Source: Corynebacterium jeikeium (lineage in GTDB: Bacteria; Actinomycetota; Actinomycetes; Mycobacteriales; Mycobacteriaceae). From it: 64,000 nucleotides of DNA. Made by a program: the position numbers and the translations under genes. This document shows positions 7,806 to 15,866 of the stretch, one piece after another (the first letter of the stretch is position 1; the number at the start of each line of letters is the position of its first letter). Location: positions 62,001 through 126,000 of the forward strand of contig NZ_JFCH01000059.1 of NCBI RefSeq assembly GCF_000738175.1, in the 5' to 3' direction. The notes under the pieces were generated by a model. The model searched no databases and was not told the DNA's origin. It saw only the letters and a list, made by a program, of their open reading frames with translations.

Positions 7806-7857
7806 TAAAACAACAACCCAAGCCCCGAAACTAGCCCGGGATATTGCTTGAGCGTGG

Positions 7858-7930
7858 AGCGGATGACGAGACTCGAACTCGCGACCCTCACCTTGGCAAG
7901 GTGATGCGCTACCAACTGCGCTACATCCGC
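7858..7930 (-). tRNA. tRNA-Gly (GCC), copy 3
   Basis: First gene of the minus-strand tRNA cluster and identical in body to the other two tRNA-Gly genes, with encoded CCA. It is not followed by the Val-Gly spacer, so it lies outside the duplicated unit. Confidence 0.97.
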
Positions 7931-8091
7931 ACAAGCAACCCTGAACGCTTAAAAGCAATTCTTCGTCGCTGCGACAACAAACACTAGCCTGTTAGTCACC
8001 TAGTTCACAAATCCCCAGGTAGATCCGGGCTTCGGTAGCGTGTTATAGCGCCCGTCAAACACTGTTGAACTACAGTCTTGCAATTCACCAA

Positions 8092-8124
8092 TGTGGCATG
8101 AACATGGCATGAATGCGGCATGAA
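8092..8124. repeat. Three tandem 11-bp repeats
   Basis: TGTGGCATGAA, CATGGCATGAA and TGCGGCATGAA follow one another without gaps, and a partial TGTG begins a fourth. They lie in the 256-bp spacer between the divergent tRNA cluster and tRNA-Val(CAC), about 60 bases upstream of the latter. Otherwise I see only weak promoter-like sequence in this spacer (for example TTGGTC at 8146 and TACCTT at 8170). Confidence 0.85.
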
Positions 8125-8186
8125 TGTGTCGCCTGCCTACGGTTTTTGGTCTTGCTTAGAGGCTAGTGGTACCTTTCCCTCTTGAA

Positions 8187-8258
8187 GGTTCCATAGCTCA
8201 GTGGAAGAGCGTTCCGCTCACACCGGAAAGGTCGCTGGTTCGAACCCAGTTGGAACCA
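8187..8258 (+). tRNA. tRNA-Val (CAC)
   Basis: A 72-base cloverleaf on the plus strand: acceptor GGTTCCA/TGGAACC, anticodon loop CTCACAC (CAC, reading GUG), T-loop TTCGAAC. CCA is not encoded. It is a single transcription unit with its own terminator immediately downstream. Confidence 0.96.
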
Positions 8259-8264
8259 CAGTTC

Positions 8265-8300
8265 ACCGCCTGGCAGTTTCGCCGGGCGGTTTTCTTTTTC
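8265..8300 (+). terminator. Intrinsic terminator of tRNA-Val(CAC)
   Basis: ACCGCCTGGC pairs with GCCGGGCGGT (10 bp with one G-U) around the loop AGTTTC. The T-rich run TTTTCTTTTTC follows at once. Confidence 0.88.
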
Positions 8301-8455
8301 TCTCCCTCAAGGTGCCCCCGAGGGGTAGGCTCCGGGAACTCTTTCCCCGCGGCGCCCGACTACTTGAATAGCGCTGGAAAGCCTCGCAGGGTTAAGGCAA
8401 ATCTTTTCGGCGCTATGGTGTTAGCAGTGTCGTGACAGAAAGGTTCACCGTTTAC

Positions 8456-9028
8456 ATGCCTCGCCGTTTTTCTTCTTTTGGACGCCCCCTCGCCCGCATC
8501 CTGGCGGCATCTGGAATGGTTGCCGCCGTTTCCGTTGGTTTTGGTGCTCCAGCTTTTGCCCATGACGTCGTGGTGAAGTCCACCCCGGAGGCCAACTCTA
8601 CGGTCGATCACCTGCCGGAGAAGATCGTACTGAACTTCTCAGGCGAGCCGCAGGAGGGCTTCAACACCATCGCGCTGTCGCACGATGGTGAGGTACTCTT
8701 CCGCGACGAGCCAGCGGCCGATGGTCGGGAGCTGTCCGTCGATGTTCCGGCTGAGGTGCAGGAGAAAAAGGACGGTGGTGAGTACATCGTCGGCTACCAG
8801 ATCACTAGCTCCGACGGTCACTCCACCCGTGGCAGCCTGAAGTTCAATCTGGCTTCCGCGGATGGCGGCGAAGGCAGCAGCAGTGACGAAAGCCAGTCCG
8901 AAGAGGGGGCACAGGGGGAGCAGTCCCCGAGTGTTCCTTCTTGGTTATTGCCATTGGGCGGTATCGTCGTAGTTGTGGGTGCTTTGGCAATCGCCATCGC
9001 ACGCTTTCGCGACTTGAAGGACGACTAG
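8456..9028 (+). CDS. CopC-domain copper-binding envelope protein
   Basis: A 190-residue exported protein of the CopC/YobA family, which binds copper outside the cytoplasmic membrane. Residues 1-35 are a Sec signal peptide ending APAFA, so the mature protein begins with His36 (HDVVVKS), the N-terminal His that coordinates Cu(II) in CopC proteins. After the beta-barrel domain there is a Ser/Glu-rich linker and a C-terminal membrane helix (LLPLGGIVVVVGALAIAIA), so it is membrane-anchored. The ATG is preceded by AGAAAGG, 12 bases away; an in-frame GTG at 8432 is possible. TATGGT at 8414-8419 is a likely -10. First gene of a four-gene cluster ending in a peroxidase. Confidence 0.88.
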   Translation: MPRRFSSFGRPLARILAASGMVAAVSVGFGAPAFAHDVVVKSTPEANSTVDHLPEKIVLNFSGEPQEGFNTIALSHDGEVLFRDEPAADGRELSVDVPAEVQEKKDGGEYIVGYQITSSDGHSTRGSLKFNLASADGGEGSSSDESQSEEGAQGEQSPSVPSWLLPLGGIVVVVGALAIAIARFRDLKDD

Positions 9029-9097
9029 CCGACAGCGGTTGGATAGAGCGTCCGTCATGTCCGATTAGTTGACGATTACCTGATCAGGAGATTTCCC

Positions 9098-9418
9098 GTG
9101 AAGAAGTTCCGCTCTGCAACCGCTGCCGCTCTGGCTCTGACCACCGCCCTTGCACTGTCCGCTTGCACCCCTCCTAACGAGAATGACGGCGGCCAGCGCG
9201 AGGACACCGCAACCACCGGCCCGGCTAGCCCGAGCATCCAGTCCACCGAGGAAGCAGCTACCGACTCGTCCGAGTCCGAGGCTGAAGAGACCGACGCTAC
9301 CGATGCGGAGGAGACCGACGCTTCCGTAGAGACTGAGATGGGCGGCGCTGAAGTGGCCACCGATAACGCCGAGGCAACCGCCACCGGCGCAGCATCCGCG
9401 TCGGGTGCCACCAACTAG
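9098..9418 (+). CDS. Small acidic lipoprotein
   Basis: A 106-residue protein with a lipoprotein signal peptide (lipobox LSAC, lipidated Cys23). The mature part is almost entirely low-complexity Glu, Asp, Thr, Ser and Ala, with no recognisable domain and no Cys or His after the lipobox. The GTG start follows AGGAG with good spacing. It lies between the copC and PCuAC genes in the same orientation. I do not recognise a family. A spacer-like or metal/cation-buffering role at the membrane surface is only a guess from composition and position. Confidence 0.75.
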   Translation: MKKFRSATAAALALTTALALSACTPPNENDGGQREDTATTGPASPSIQSTEEAATDSSESEAEETDATDAEETDASVETEMGGAEVATDNAEATATGAASASGATN

Positions 9419-9518
9419 CACGCGAAACGCTAGAGATCGCGTATAGCGTGTCCGGGATATAGCCCCGGGCACACAAATGGTTGGGAAGCCCGCACGCCTT
9501 TTAATTGAAAGGTTTGTT

Positions 9519-10193
9519 ATGTCCCTGACCTCCCTGAACAACACCAAGAAGCGTGCCGCAGCCGCGGCTGCCGTTGCGTTGAGCAGTGCGCTGTTCCTTT
9601 CTGCATGCTCGGACGATGGGGAAGATAAGAACGACGCTTCCACCTCGGCGGAGACTACTCAGTCCGCTGAGTCCGCTGATTCCGCCGACGACAAGGCTGC
9701 GGACGAGCAGGCTTTGGAGTTCAACGACTCCTATGTCACCGCCAAGCCTGCAGACAAGAACATGACGTCTGTGTTTGGCACTCTGCACAACACCACCGAC
9801 AAGGACATCACCATCACCGAGGTGAAGGGCGACATTGACGGTGCGAAGTACGAGCTGCACGAGGTCAACGCTGACGGCGAGATGCAGGAGATCTCCAGCC
9901 TGACTATTCCCGCGGGCGAGGATAGCGTGCTGGAGCCGGGCGGAAACCACATCATGATCATGGAAGTTCCCGACGAGATCGCCGCTGGCGATTCCCTGTC
10001 TTTCACCCTGGTCGACGAGGATGGCAACGAGTACAAGCTGGAGAACGTTCCGGTGCGTGTTCAGCAGTCCACCCACGAGCACTACGGTGACGAAGACGGC
10101 GGCAACATGGAAGGCATGGACGGCATGGAACATGGCGACATGGATGGCATGGACGGCATGCAGCACGGTGAAGATCACGGACACGAGCACTAA
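9519..10193 (+). CDS. PCuAC-type copper chaperone lipoprotein with Met/His tail
   Basis: A 224-residue lipoprotein (lipobox LSAC, Cys30). The central domain resembles the PCuAC/DUF461 copper(I) chaperones: ELHEVN, GEMQE and a GGNHIMIM segment supply the conserved His and Met ligands. After about residue 190 comes a tail made of His, Met, Gly, Asp and Glu, with several MEGMDGM- and HGDM-like repeats ending HGHEH, which adds many potential Cu sites. The ATG at 9519 is chosen over one 14 codons upstream because GAAAGG precedes it and it begins a normal signal peptide. It ends 5 bases before the DyP gene. Known members deliver copper to cytochrome oxidase; here that is inference. Confidence 0.85.
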   Translation: MSLTSLNNTKKRAAAAAAVALSSALFLSACSDDGEDKNDASTSAETTQSAESADSADDKAADEQALEFNDSYVTAKPADKNMTSVFGTLHNTTDKDITITEVKGDIDGAKYELHEVNADGEMQEISSLTIPAGEDSVLEPGGNHIMIMEVPDEIAAGDSLSFTLVDEDGNEYKLENVPVRVQQSTHEHYGDEDGGNMEGMDGMEHGDMDGMDGMQHGEDHGHEH

Positions 10194-10198
10194 TACCC

Positions 10199-11452
10199 AT
10201 GCCTGACTCCGCACGTTTTCTTCCTTCCATTTCTGACGCCCCCACCCCCGAGCCCACCCAAGGTGCGAAGATCACTCGCCGTGGCTTCTTTGCGGGACTG
10301 GGGATGAGCGGCGCCGCCTCCGTCCTGGCAGCTTGCAGCACAGCAGAAGACTCTGCTTCTACAGCTGAAAACGGTGGTGCTGGCGATGGGGCGTCAATAA
10401 GAAAGATTGATTTCGATGGCCCGCACCAGGCGGGTATCCGGGAAGACTCGCAGAACCACGCGCTGTTGGTGGCTTTTAACCTCAAGAGGGACGGGCTACC
10501 GCGCGGTGGGCTGAAGAAGAACCTGGAGCGCCTGATGCGCATCTGGACCGGTGATGCGCGTTCCCTAACCCAGGGGCAGGTTGCCCTGGCGGACCTGGAA
10601 CACGAGCTATCTATAGCCCCGCAGAACCTGACGGTGACTGCGGGGTGGGGACCCAAGTTGATCAAGGATGCGGACTTGATTGGCGCGGCTCCTTCCTGGG
10701 TGAAGAAGAACCTCAACGGGCTGCCGAAGTTCAAGGGAGACAAGCTCGACCCGGACTTCGGCGGTGCTGACGTGGTGCTGCAGATCTGTGGCGATGATCT
10801 CACGGCCGTGAGCCATGCTGCGCGTGTGCTGACCCGCGGCGGTCGTGATTATGCGACGCCGAAGTGGACCCAGCGCGGATTCGTGGATTCTCCGACAGGC
10901 GAAACCCCGCGCAACCTGATGGGCTTCAAGGATGGCACCGCCATTCCCCGCACCGACGAAGAGTACGACGAATCCATTTGGGACGATCAGGGCGGCAGCG
11001 CAATGGTGGTCCGCCGAGTCGTGTTCGACATGCCGGGGTGGGAACAGCTGGATAGGAAGTCCCGAGAGGTCGTGTTCGGCCGACACGCGGACACCGGCGC
11101 GCCGCTGGGCGCGAAGGATGAGTTCGACCCGGTGGACCTCAACAAGACCGGCGATGACGGCTTGCCGCTGATCGACGAGCGCAGCCACGTTGGAATTACT
11201 GCGGGCGAGGGCACCCACATGAGGCGCCGCGCCTACAACTGGGACAACGAGGTCACCCCACTGGGCAACAGCGGGCTGATTTTCATCTGCTTCCAGGCCG
11301 ACCCGGACGAGGCATTCACGCCTCTGCAGAAGCGGCTAGCGGAGAAGGACCGGCTGAATACGTGGATCACGCACGTCGGTTCAGCAGTCTTCTGGGTGCT
11401 GCCCGGCACGCAAAACGGGGCGTACTGGGGGCAAGAGATCCTGGAGGGGTAG
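10199..11452 (+). CDS. Dyp-type heme peroxidase, Tat-exported lipoprotein
   Basis: A 417-residue dye-decolorising peroxidase, EfeB-like. A twin-arginine signal (ITRRGFF, R27-R28) is combined with a lipobox (LAAC, Cys46), so it is probably exported folded with heme and anchored in the membrane. The family GxxDG motif is GFKDG near residue 241, supplying the distal Asp. The His in DERSHVGIT, near residue 330, is the expected proximal heme ligand. No EfeU or EfeO gene is adjacent; instead it follows CopC and PCuAC genes. The physiological substrate is unknown. The TAG stop overlaps the putative -10 box of thrS. Confidence 0.92.
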   Translation: MPDSARFLPSISDAPTPEPTQGAKITRRGFFAGLGMSGAASVLAACSTAEDSASTAENGGAGDGASIRKIDFDGPHQAGIREDSQNHALLVAFNLKRDGLPRGGLKKNLERLMRIWTGDARSLTQGQVALADLEHELSIAPQNLTVTAGWGPKLIKDADLIGAAPSWVKKNLNGLPKFKGDKLDPDFGGADVVLQICGDDLTAVSHAARVLTRGGRDYATPKWTQRGFVDSPTGETPRNLMGFKDGTAIPRTDEEYDESIWDDQGGSAMVVRRVVFDMPGWEQLDRKSREVVFGRHADTGAPLGAKDEFDPVDLNKTGDDGLPLIDERSHVGITAGEGTHMRRRAYNWDNEVTPLGNSGLIFICFQADPDEAFTPLQKRLAEKDRLNTWITHVGSAVFWVLPGTQNGAYWGQEILEG

Positions 11453-11460
11453 AATCTACG
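11441..11460 (+). promoter_or_regulatory. Promoter of thrS overlapping the DyP stop codon
   Basis: GGGGTAGAATCTACG at 11447-11461 contains TAGAAT (11450-11455), whose first three bases are the stop codon of the peroxidase gene. The same arrangement and nearly the same 15 bases precede alaS at 40472. The start codon is about 70 bases downstream. Confidence 0.5.
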
Positions 11461-11525
11461 GGCGTTGAGGACTGTCACCAGGTATGTGACCGTCACTAAA
11501 GCCCGAGAAGGAGCACGATCCACAA

Positions 11526-13601
11526 GTGAGTACCCCCGAAATCACCCCAGCCGCCGTTAGTTTCCGAGTTCCGGCCGGTACCCCGGCCGGCGCCGCTATG
11601 CGTGAGCTGGGCCTTCCCAACAAGGGTCCGGAAGCAATCGTTTGTGTGAAGGAGACCGAGGGGGAGGATGCCGGCCAGCTGCGCGACCTCTCCTGGGCGC
11701 CCCAGCAGGACGCGGAAGTGACCGCCGTTCCGGCGAACACCGATGAGGGCCGGGGCGTAATCCGCCACTCCTGCGCCCACGTGCTCGCGCAGGCAGTACA
11801 GAAGGAATTTCCGGGCACCAAGTTGGGAATCGGCCCGGCCATCGACAACGGCTTCTATTACGACTTCCAGGTTGCAGAGCCCTTCACCCCGGAGGATCTG
11901 AACAAGCTGGAAAAGGTCATGAAGAAGATCATCAAGTCCGGCCAGAAGTTCGAGCGCAAGGCTTATGCCGACGCAGAGCAGGCTCGCGCGGAGTACGCAG
12001 ACGAGCCCTTCAAGACCGAGCTAATCGCGGACAAGGGCAACGTGGACCCGGACTCTGACGAGGCCACCGAGGTCGGAAGCGGCGAGTTGACCGCTTACAG
12101 CAACGTGAATCCGCGCACCGGGGAGGTCGAGTGGTACGACCTCTGCCGCGGCCCGCACGTGCCGACGACCCGTTACATCCCGGCTTTCGCCCTGACCCGT
12201 TCCTCCGCCGCCTACTGGCGCGGTGACCAGTCCAAGGCCGGGCTGCAGCGCATCTACGGCACCGCCTGGGAGTCGAAGGAAGCCCTGGCGGAATACCAGA
12301 CGATGATGGAAGAAGCCGAGAAGCGCGACCACCGGCGCCTGGGCCAGGAGCTGGATCTGTTCAGCTTCCCCGACGAGATTGGCTCCGGCTTCCCGGTGTT
12401 CCATCCGGACGGCGGCATCGTACGCCTGGAGATGGAGGAGCACTCCCGCAAGCGCCACATCGCCTCCGGCTACAGCTTCGTCAACACCCCGCACATCACG
12501 AAGGGCGACCTGTTCCAGAAATCCGGGCACCTGGACTTCTACGCCGATGGCATGTTCCCGCCCATGCAGCTGGATGGGGAAACTGACGACGAGGGCAACG
12601 TGACCAAGCCGGCACAGGACTACTACGCCAAGCCCATGAACTGCCCGATGCACAACCTGATTTTCGCCTCCCGCGGACGCTCCTATCGCGAGCTGCCGCT
12701 GCGCCTGTTCGAGTTCGGCACTGTGTACCGCTACGAAAAGTCCGGTGTGATTCATGGCCTCACCCGTGCGCGTGGCTTCACCCAGGACGACGCGCACATC
12801 TACTGCACCGAGGATCAGCTAGAGCAGGAGCTGACCACGGTGCTGGAGTTCATCATCTCCCTGCTGCGCGACTACGGACTGGATGACTTCTACCTGGAGC
12901 TCTCCACCAAGGATCCGAACAAATTTGTGGGCACCGACGAGATCTGGGATCGCTCTACCGAAATCCTGGAGCGCGTGGCCACCAAGTCCGGCCTGGAACT
13001 GGTGCCGGACCCGGCGGGTGCGGCCTTCTACGGCCCGAAGATCTCCGTCCAGGCTCGTGACGCCATCGGGCGTACCTGGCAGATGTCCACCGTGCAGTTG
13101 GACTTCAACCTGCCGGAGCGCTTCAACCTGGAGTACACCGCCCCGGACGGATCCAAGCAGCGCCCGATCATGATTCACCGCGCGCTCTTCGGCTCCATCG
13201 AGCGATTCTTCGGCGTGCTTTTGGAGCACTACGCCGGTGCGTTCCCCGCATGGCTGGCCCCGCACCAGGTCGTCGGCATCCCGGTTGCCGACGAGTTCAA
13301 TGAGTACCTGGAGAACTTCGCCGCAGACCTGCGCGCCCAGGGCATCCGTGCGGAGGTAGACACCTCCGACGACCGCATGCAGAAGAAGATTCGCAACCAC
13401 ACCACCGGCAAGATACCTTTCATGCTGCTGGTCGGTGGCCGCGATGTGGAGGCAAACGCCGTGAGCTTCCGCTTCCTGGACGGTACCCAGGTCAACGGCG
13501 TACCGCGCGAGGATGCGCTGCGCATCATCTCCACCTGGATCACTGAGCGCCGCAATGAGCAGCCGAGCTCGGAGCTGATCCAGCCGCTGGTGGAGGCTTA
13601 A
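11526..13601 (+). CDS. thrS: Threonine--tRNA ligase
   Basis: Charges tRNA-Thr. It is a 691-residue class II synthetase with a TGS-like N-terminal domain (about 1-75), an editing domain carrying HSCAH, a catalytic core with MNCPMH (zinc Cys), motif 2 YRYEKSG and motif 3 [12 protein letters not shown], and an anticodon-binding C-terminus. The GTG start follows GAAGGAG at a long distance of about 12 bases. The 73-base leader is too short for a T-box and has only a small GTCAC/GTGAC hairpin. The HIT-protein gene begins 8 bases after the stop. Confidence 0.96.
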   Translation: MSTPEITPAAVSFRVPAGTPAGAAMRELGLPNKGPEAIVCVKETEGEDAGQLRDLSWAPQQDAEVTAVPANTDEGRGVIRHSCAHVLAQAVQKEFPGTKLGIGPAIDNGFYYDFQVAEPFTPEDLNKLEKVMKKIIKSGQKFERKAYADAEQARAEYADEPFKTELIADKGNVDPDSDEATEVGSGELTAYSNVNPRTGEVEWYDLCRGPHVPTTRYIPAFALTRSSAAYWRGDQSKAGLQRIYGTAWESKEALAEYQTMMEEAEKRDHRRLGQELDLFSFPDEIGSGFPVFHPDGGIVRLEMEEHSRKRHIASGYSFVNTPHITKGDLFQKSGHLDFYADGMFPPMQLDGETDDEGNVTKPAQDYYAKPMNCPMHNLIFASRGRSYRELPLRLFEFGTVYRYEKSGVIHGLTRARGFTQDDAHIYCTEDQLEQELTTVLEFIISLLRDYGLDDFYLELSTKDPNKFVGTDEIWDRSTEILERVATKSGLELVPDPAGAAFYGPKISVQARDAIGRTWQMSTVQLDFNLPERFNLEYTAPDGSKQRPIMIHRALFGSIERFFGVLLEHYAGAFPAWLAPHQVVGIPVADEFNEYLENFAADLRAQGIRAEVDTSDDRMQKKIRNHTTGKIPFMLLVGGRDVEANAVSFRFLDGTQVNGVPREDALRIISTWITERRNEQPSSELIQPLVEA

Positions 13602-13608
13602 GACAGCA

Positions 13609-14199
13609 GTGGGGCAGCCAACGGAGCAGCAGCGACAACTGGAAGAGCAGACCGAACCGTATGTGGATTCAGGCGTAGGCTCCCAACCGGATCTGCAAGG
13701 CGGGCTGGAGCGACTGTGGGCACCCTATCGCTCCCAGTACATCGCCAAATCCAAGCGATCCGCCGATCCCTTTGCCACGCTGCCGGAGCTGTCGGACGAA
13801 GAGGCGCTGATCGTCGCCCGGGGAGAGTCTGTCTATTGCGTGCTGAACCTGTACCCGTATAACCCCGGCCACATGCTGGTGATTCCTTATCGCCAGGTTG
13901 CCGACTATACGGAGCTCAGCGCTGAAGAAACCGCTGAGCTAGCGGAGTTTACGAAGATTGCGCTGAAGACGCTGCGGGCGGTTTCCAAGCCCGAGGCGGT
14001 GAACGTAGGCCTTAACTTGGGCAAGGCCTCCGGCGGATCCATTCCGACACACCTGCACCAACATATAGTGCCTCGGTGGGCTGGTGATGCTAACTTCATG
14101 ACAGTCATGACGGGCACCAAGGTACTGCCGCAGACGCTGCGGGAGACCCGAGCGCTGCTGGCAGAAGCTTGGGAAAGCGTTACCCGTTCCACCGACTAG
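13609..14199 (+). CDS. HIT-family hydrolase/phosphorylase
   Basis: A 196-residue histidine-triad protein with the active-site HLHQHIV near residue 147, plus NLYPYNPGHMLVIPYR typical of the HIT fold. The mycobacterial counterpart in the same position, between thrS and pgsA, acts as an Ap4A phosphorylase, so degradation of diadenosine tetraphosphate is the likely role. The GTG start is preceded by GGTGGAGG within the end of thrS. Probably cotranscribed with thrS, whose enzyme can produce Ap4A as a by-product. Confidence 0.88.
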   Translation: MGQPTEQQRQLEEQTEPYVDSGVGSQPDLQGGLERLWAPYRSQYIAKSKRSADPFATLPELSDEEALIVARGESVYCVLNLYPYNPGHMLVIPYRQVADYTELSAEETAELAEFTKIALKTLRAVSKPEAVNVGLNLGKASGGSIPTHLHQHIVPRWAGDANFMTVMTGTKVLPQTLRETRALLAEAWESVTRSTD

Positions 14200-14232
14200 C
14201 GGTTCAAACCATTAGGGAGAAAAACTTCAGCG

Positions 14233-14898
14233 ATGCTTAGCGTGCACGGCCGTGGCCCCGCCGCGGTCATCATTGAACCGATCGCCCGGGTGCTGCACAA
14301 GATGGGGATTACTCCCAACGCAGTAACCGTTTTCGGCACCCTGCTGGCGATCGGTTTCGCACTCTGGCTGATTCCCTCCGGTCACCACTTCGCCGCCGCC
14401 GTACTCATCGGCCTTACGGTAGCCACCGACATGGTCGACGGCACGATGGCTCGCATGCGTGGCGGCGGCACTCGCTTCGGCGCCACGCTAGATGCCACCT
14501 GCGACCGCCTCAGCGACGGCGCCATCTTCGGCGCCCTGGTTCTCTGGTTTGGCCTGCAGGAGCCCGCGAACGTGGTGATGATGAGCGTCTGCCTGGTTAT
14601 CCTTGTCACCGCCCAGGTCACCAGCTACGTCAAAGCCCGCGCGGAGGCCTCGGGCATCAAGGTCGTGGGAGGGCTCATCGAGCGCCCGGAGCGCCTCATC
14701 ATCTCCCTGGTCGCCGTCGGTATCGGTGGCCTCGGCGTGCCGCACGTTCTGGCGTGGGGTCTGTGGATCCTCGCCGCTGGTTCGCTGTACACGGTCGTCG
14801 AGCGACTGGTGATTGTTGCTCGTTCGGACGCCGCGTCCCAGACCATCGCCGCTCCAGAAGGAGCCCGCGAGTTCCCCGCCGAGGGGAGTGAGGATTAA
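14233..14898 (+). CDS. pgsA: Phosphatidylinositol phosphate synthase (CDP-alcohol phosphatidyltransferase)
   Basis: A 221-residue integral membrane protein with the complete CDP-alcohol signature: DG at DMVDGTMAR, then G and D at FGATLD, and the last D in CDRLSDG. Actinobacterial members in this position condense CDP-diacylglycerol with inositol-1-phosphate to give PI-phosphate, the precursor of phosphatidylinositol. About six hydrophobic segments are apparent. The stop TAA shares its last A with the ATG of the acyltransferase gene, so pgsA-patA-pimA form a coupled operon. Phosphatidylglycerophosphate synthase is the alternative, made unlikely by context. Confidence 0.88.
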   Translation: MLSVHGRGPAAVIIEPIARVLHKMGITPNAVTVFGTLLAIGFALWLIPSGHHFAAAVLIGLTVATDMVDGTMARMRGGGTRFGATLDATCDRLSDGAIFGALVLWFGLQEPANVVMMSVCLVILVTAQVTSYVKARAEASGIKVVGGLIERPERLIISLVAVGIGGLGVPHVLAWGLWILAAGSLYTVVERLVIVARSDAASQTIAAPEGAREFPAEGSED

Positions 14899-15866
14899 TG
14901 GGTGAGCGGCTGTCCGCCGCGGCTTATATCGCCGGCTGGAAGATAACCTCCAAGCTGCCGAAGCCGGTGGCGAAAGCTTTGTTCGAATGGGGCGCAGACG
15001 TGGCGTCCAAAAAGGGTAAAGGCCCAGAACAACTGCGCCGCAACCTCGCCCGCATCGTCGGGCCGGAGAACGTCACGCGCGACCTGGTGCGTCGCTCCAT
15101 GCGCAGCTATATGCGCTATTGGCGCGAGGCCTTCCAGCTTCCGGCGATGGCCGGGCGCGAGCTGGCGGAGGAGCTCAACCGCAACTTCGTACCCGGCTCG
15201 CTGGAGCTGCTGCACGCGAGCGCCGAATCCGGCCGGGGCACCGTCATCGCCTTGCCACACGCGGGCAACTGGGACATGGCCGGGGTGTGGCTGGTGCACC
15301 ATTACGGGACCTTTACCACCGTGGCGGAGCGCCTGAAGCCGGAGATCCTGTTCGAAGCTTTCGTGGAGTACCGCGAGTCGCTAGGCTTTGAAATCATCGC
15401 GCTGACGGGCGCGGACGTGCCTCCCCTGGAGCGGATGGAGGAAGTGCTGCGCGGTGGCGGGACCGTGTGCCTGATGGGGGAGCGCGACCTGACTGGCCAC
15501 GGGGTAGAGGTGGAGTTCTTCGGGGAGAAGACCTCCATGCCCGCCGGGGCGGCGCTGCTGGCACAGCGCACTGGGGCGAACTTGTTTACTGCACGAGTGG
15601 CGTTCCGCGGCGGTTCTACGGACCCCCGTCCTGAGCGTCGAGACACGCCGGAGACCTGGGAGCACGAGGTCACGCCCGTAGAGGTGGAGGGGCGGAGCCT
15701 GCAGCAGATCGTGCAGCAGATGGCGGATAACTTCGCCCGCGGTATCGCCATGGATCCGCAGGATTGGCACATGCTGCAGCCATTGTGGTTCTCGGACCTA
15801 TCGGAGGCGCGCCGCAAACGCATGGGGTTGAGTGAAGACAACCAGACGGAAGGGCAGGACCAATGA
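14898..15866 (+). CDS. patA: Phosphatidylinositol mannoside acyltransferase
   Basis: A 322-residue protein of the LpxL/HtrB-like acyltransferase family. The catalytic HX4D motif is HAGNWD near residue 120. In mycobacteria PatA transfers an acyl chain to the mannose of PIM1/PIM2 on the cytoplasmic face of the membrane. Its place between pgsA and pimA, overlapping both by 1 and 4 bases, supports that role. The N-terminus is amphipathic rather than a clear transmembrane helix. Confidence 0.9.
   Translation: MGERLSAAAYIAGWKITSKLPKPVAKALFEWGADVASKKGKGPEQLRRNLARIVGPENVTRDLVRRSMRSYMRYWREAFQLPAMAGRELAEELNRNFVPGSLELLHASAESGRGTVIALPHAGNWDMAGVWLVHHYGTFTTVAERLKPEILFEAFVEYRESLGFEIIALTGADVPPLERMEEVLRGGGTVCLMGERDLTGHGVEVEFFGEKTSMPAGAALLAQRTGANLFTARVAFRGGSTDPRPERRDTPETWEHEVTPVEVEGRSLQQIVQQMADNFARGIAMDPQDWHMLQPLWFSDLSEARRKRMGLSEDNQTEGQDQ

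Noticed and set aside
7169..7958. Open frames crossing the tRNA cluster (7169-7384, 7479-7760, 7599-7958)
   Set aside because: Their codons are the tRNA genes themselves; the repeated peptide in two of them comes from the duplicated tRNA-Gly.
8166..8435. Plus-strand open frame of 89 codons before copC
   Set aside because: It translates tRNA-Val(CAC) and its terminator.
10003..10803. Minus-strand open frame of 266 codons over the PCuAC and DyP genes
   Set aside because: Antisense to two well-supported genes. Composition is that of a shadow frame, with no ribosome-binding site or motif.
11453..11525. T-box leader upstream of thrS (likewise alaS and hisS)
   Set aside because: The leaders are shorter than about 75 bases or absent. 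No T-box core sequence or specifier stem is visible.
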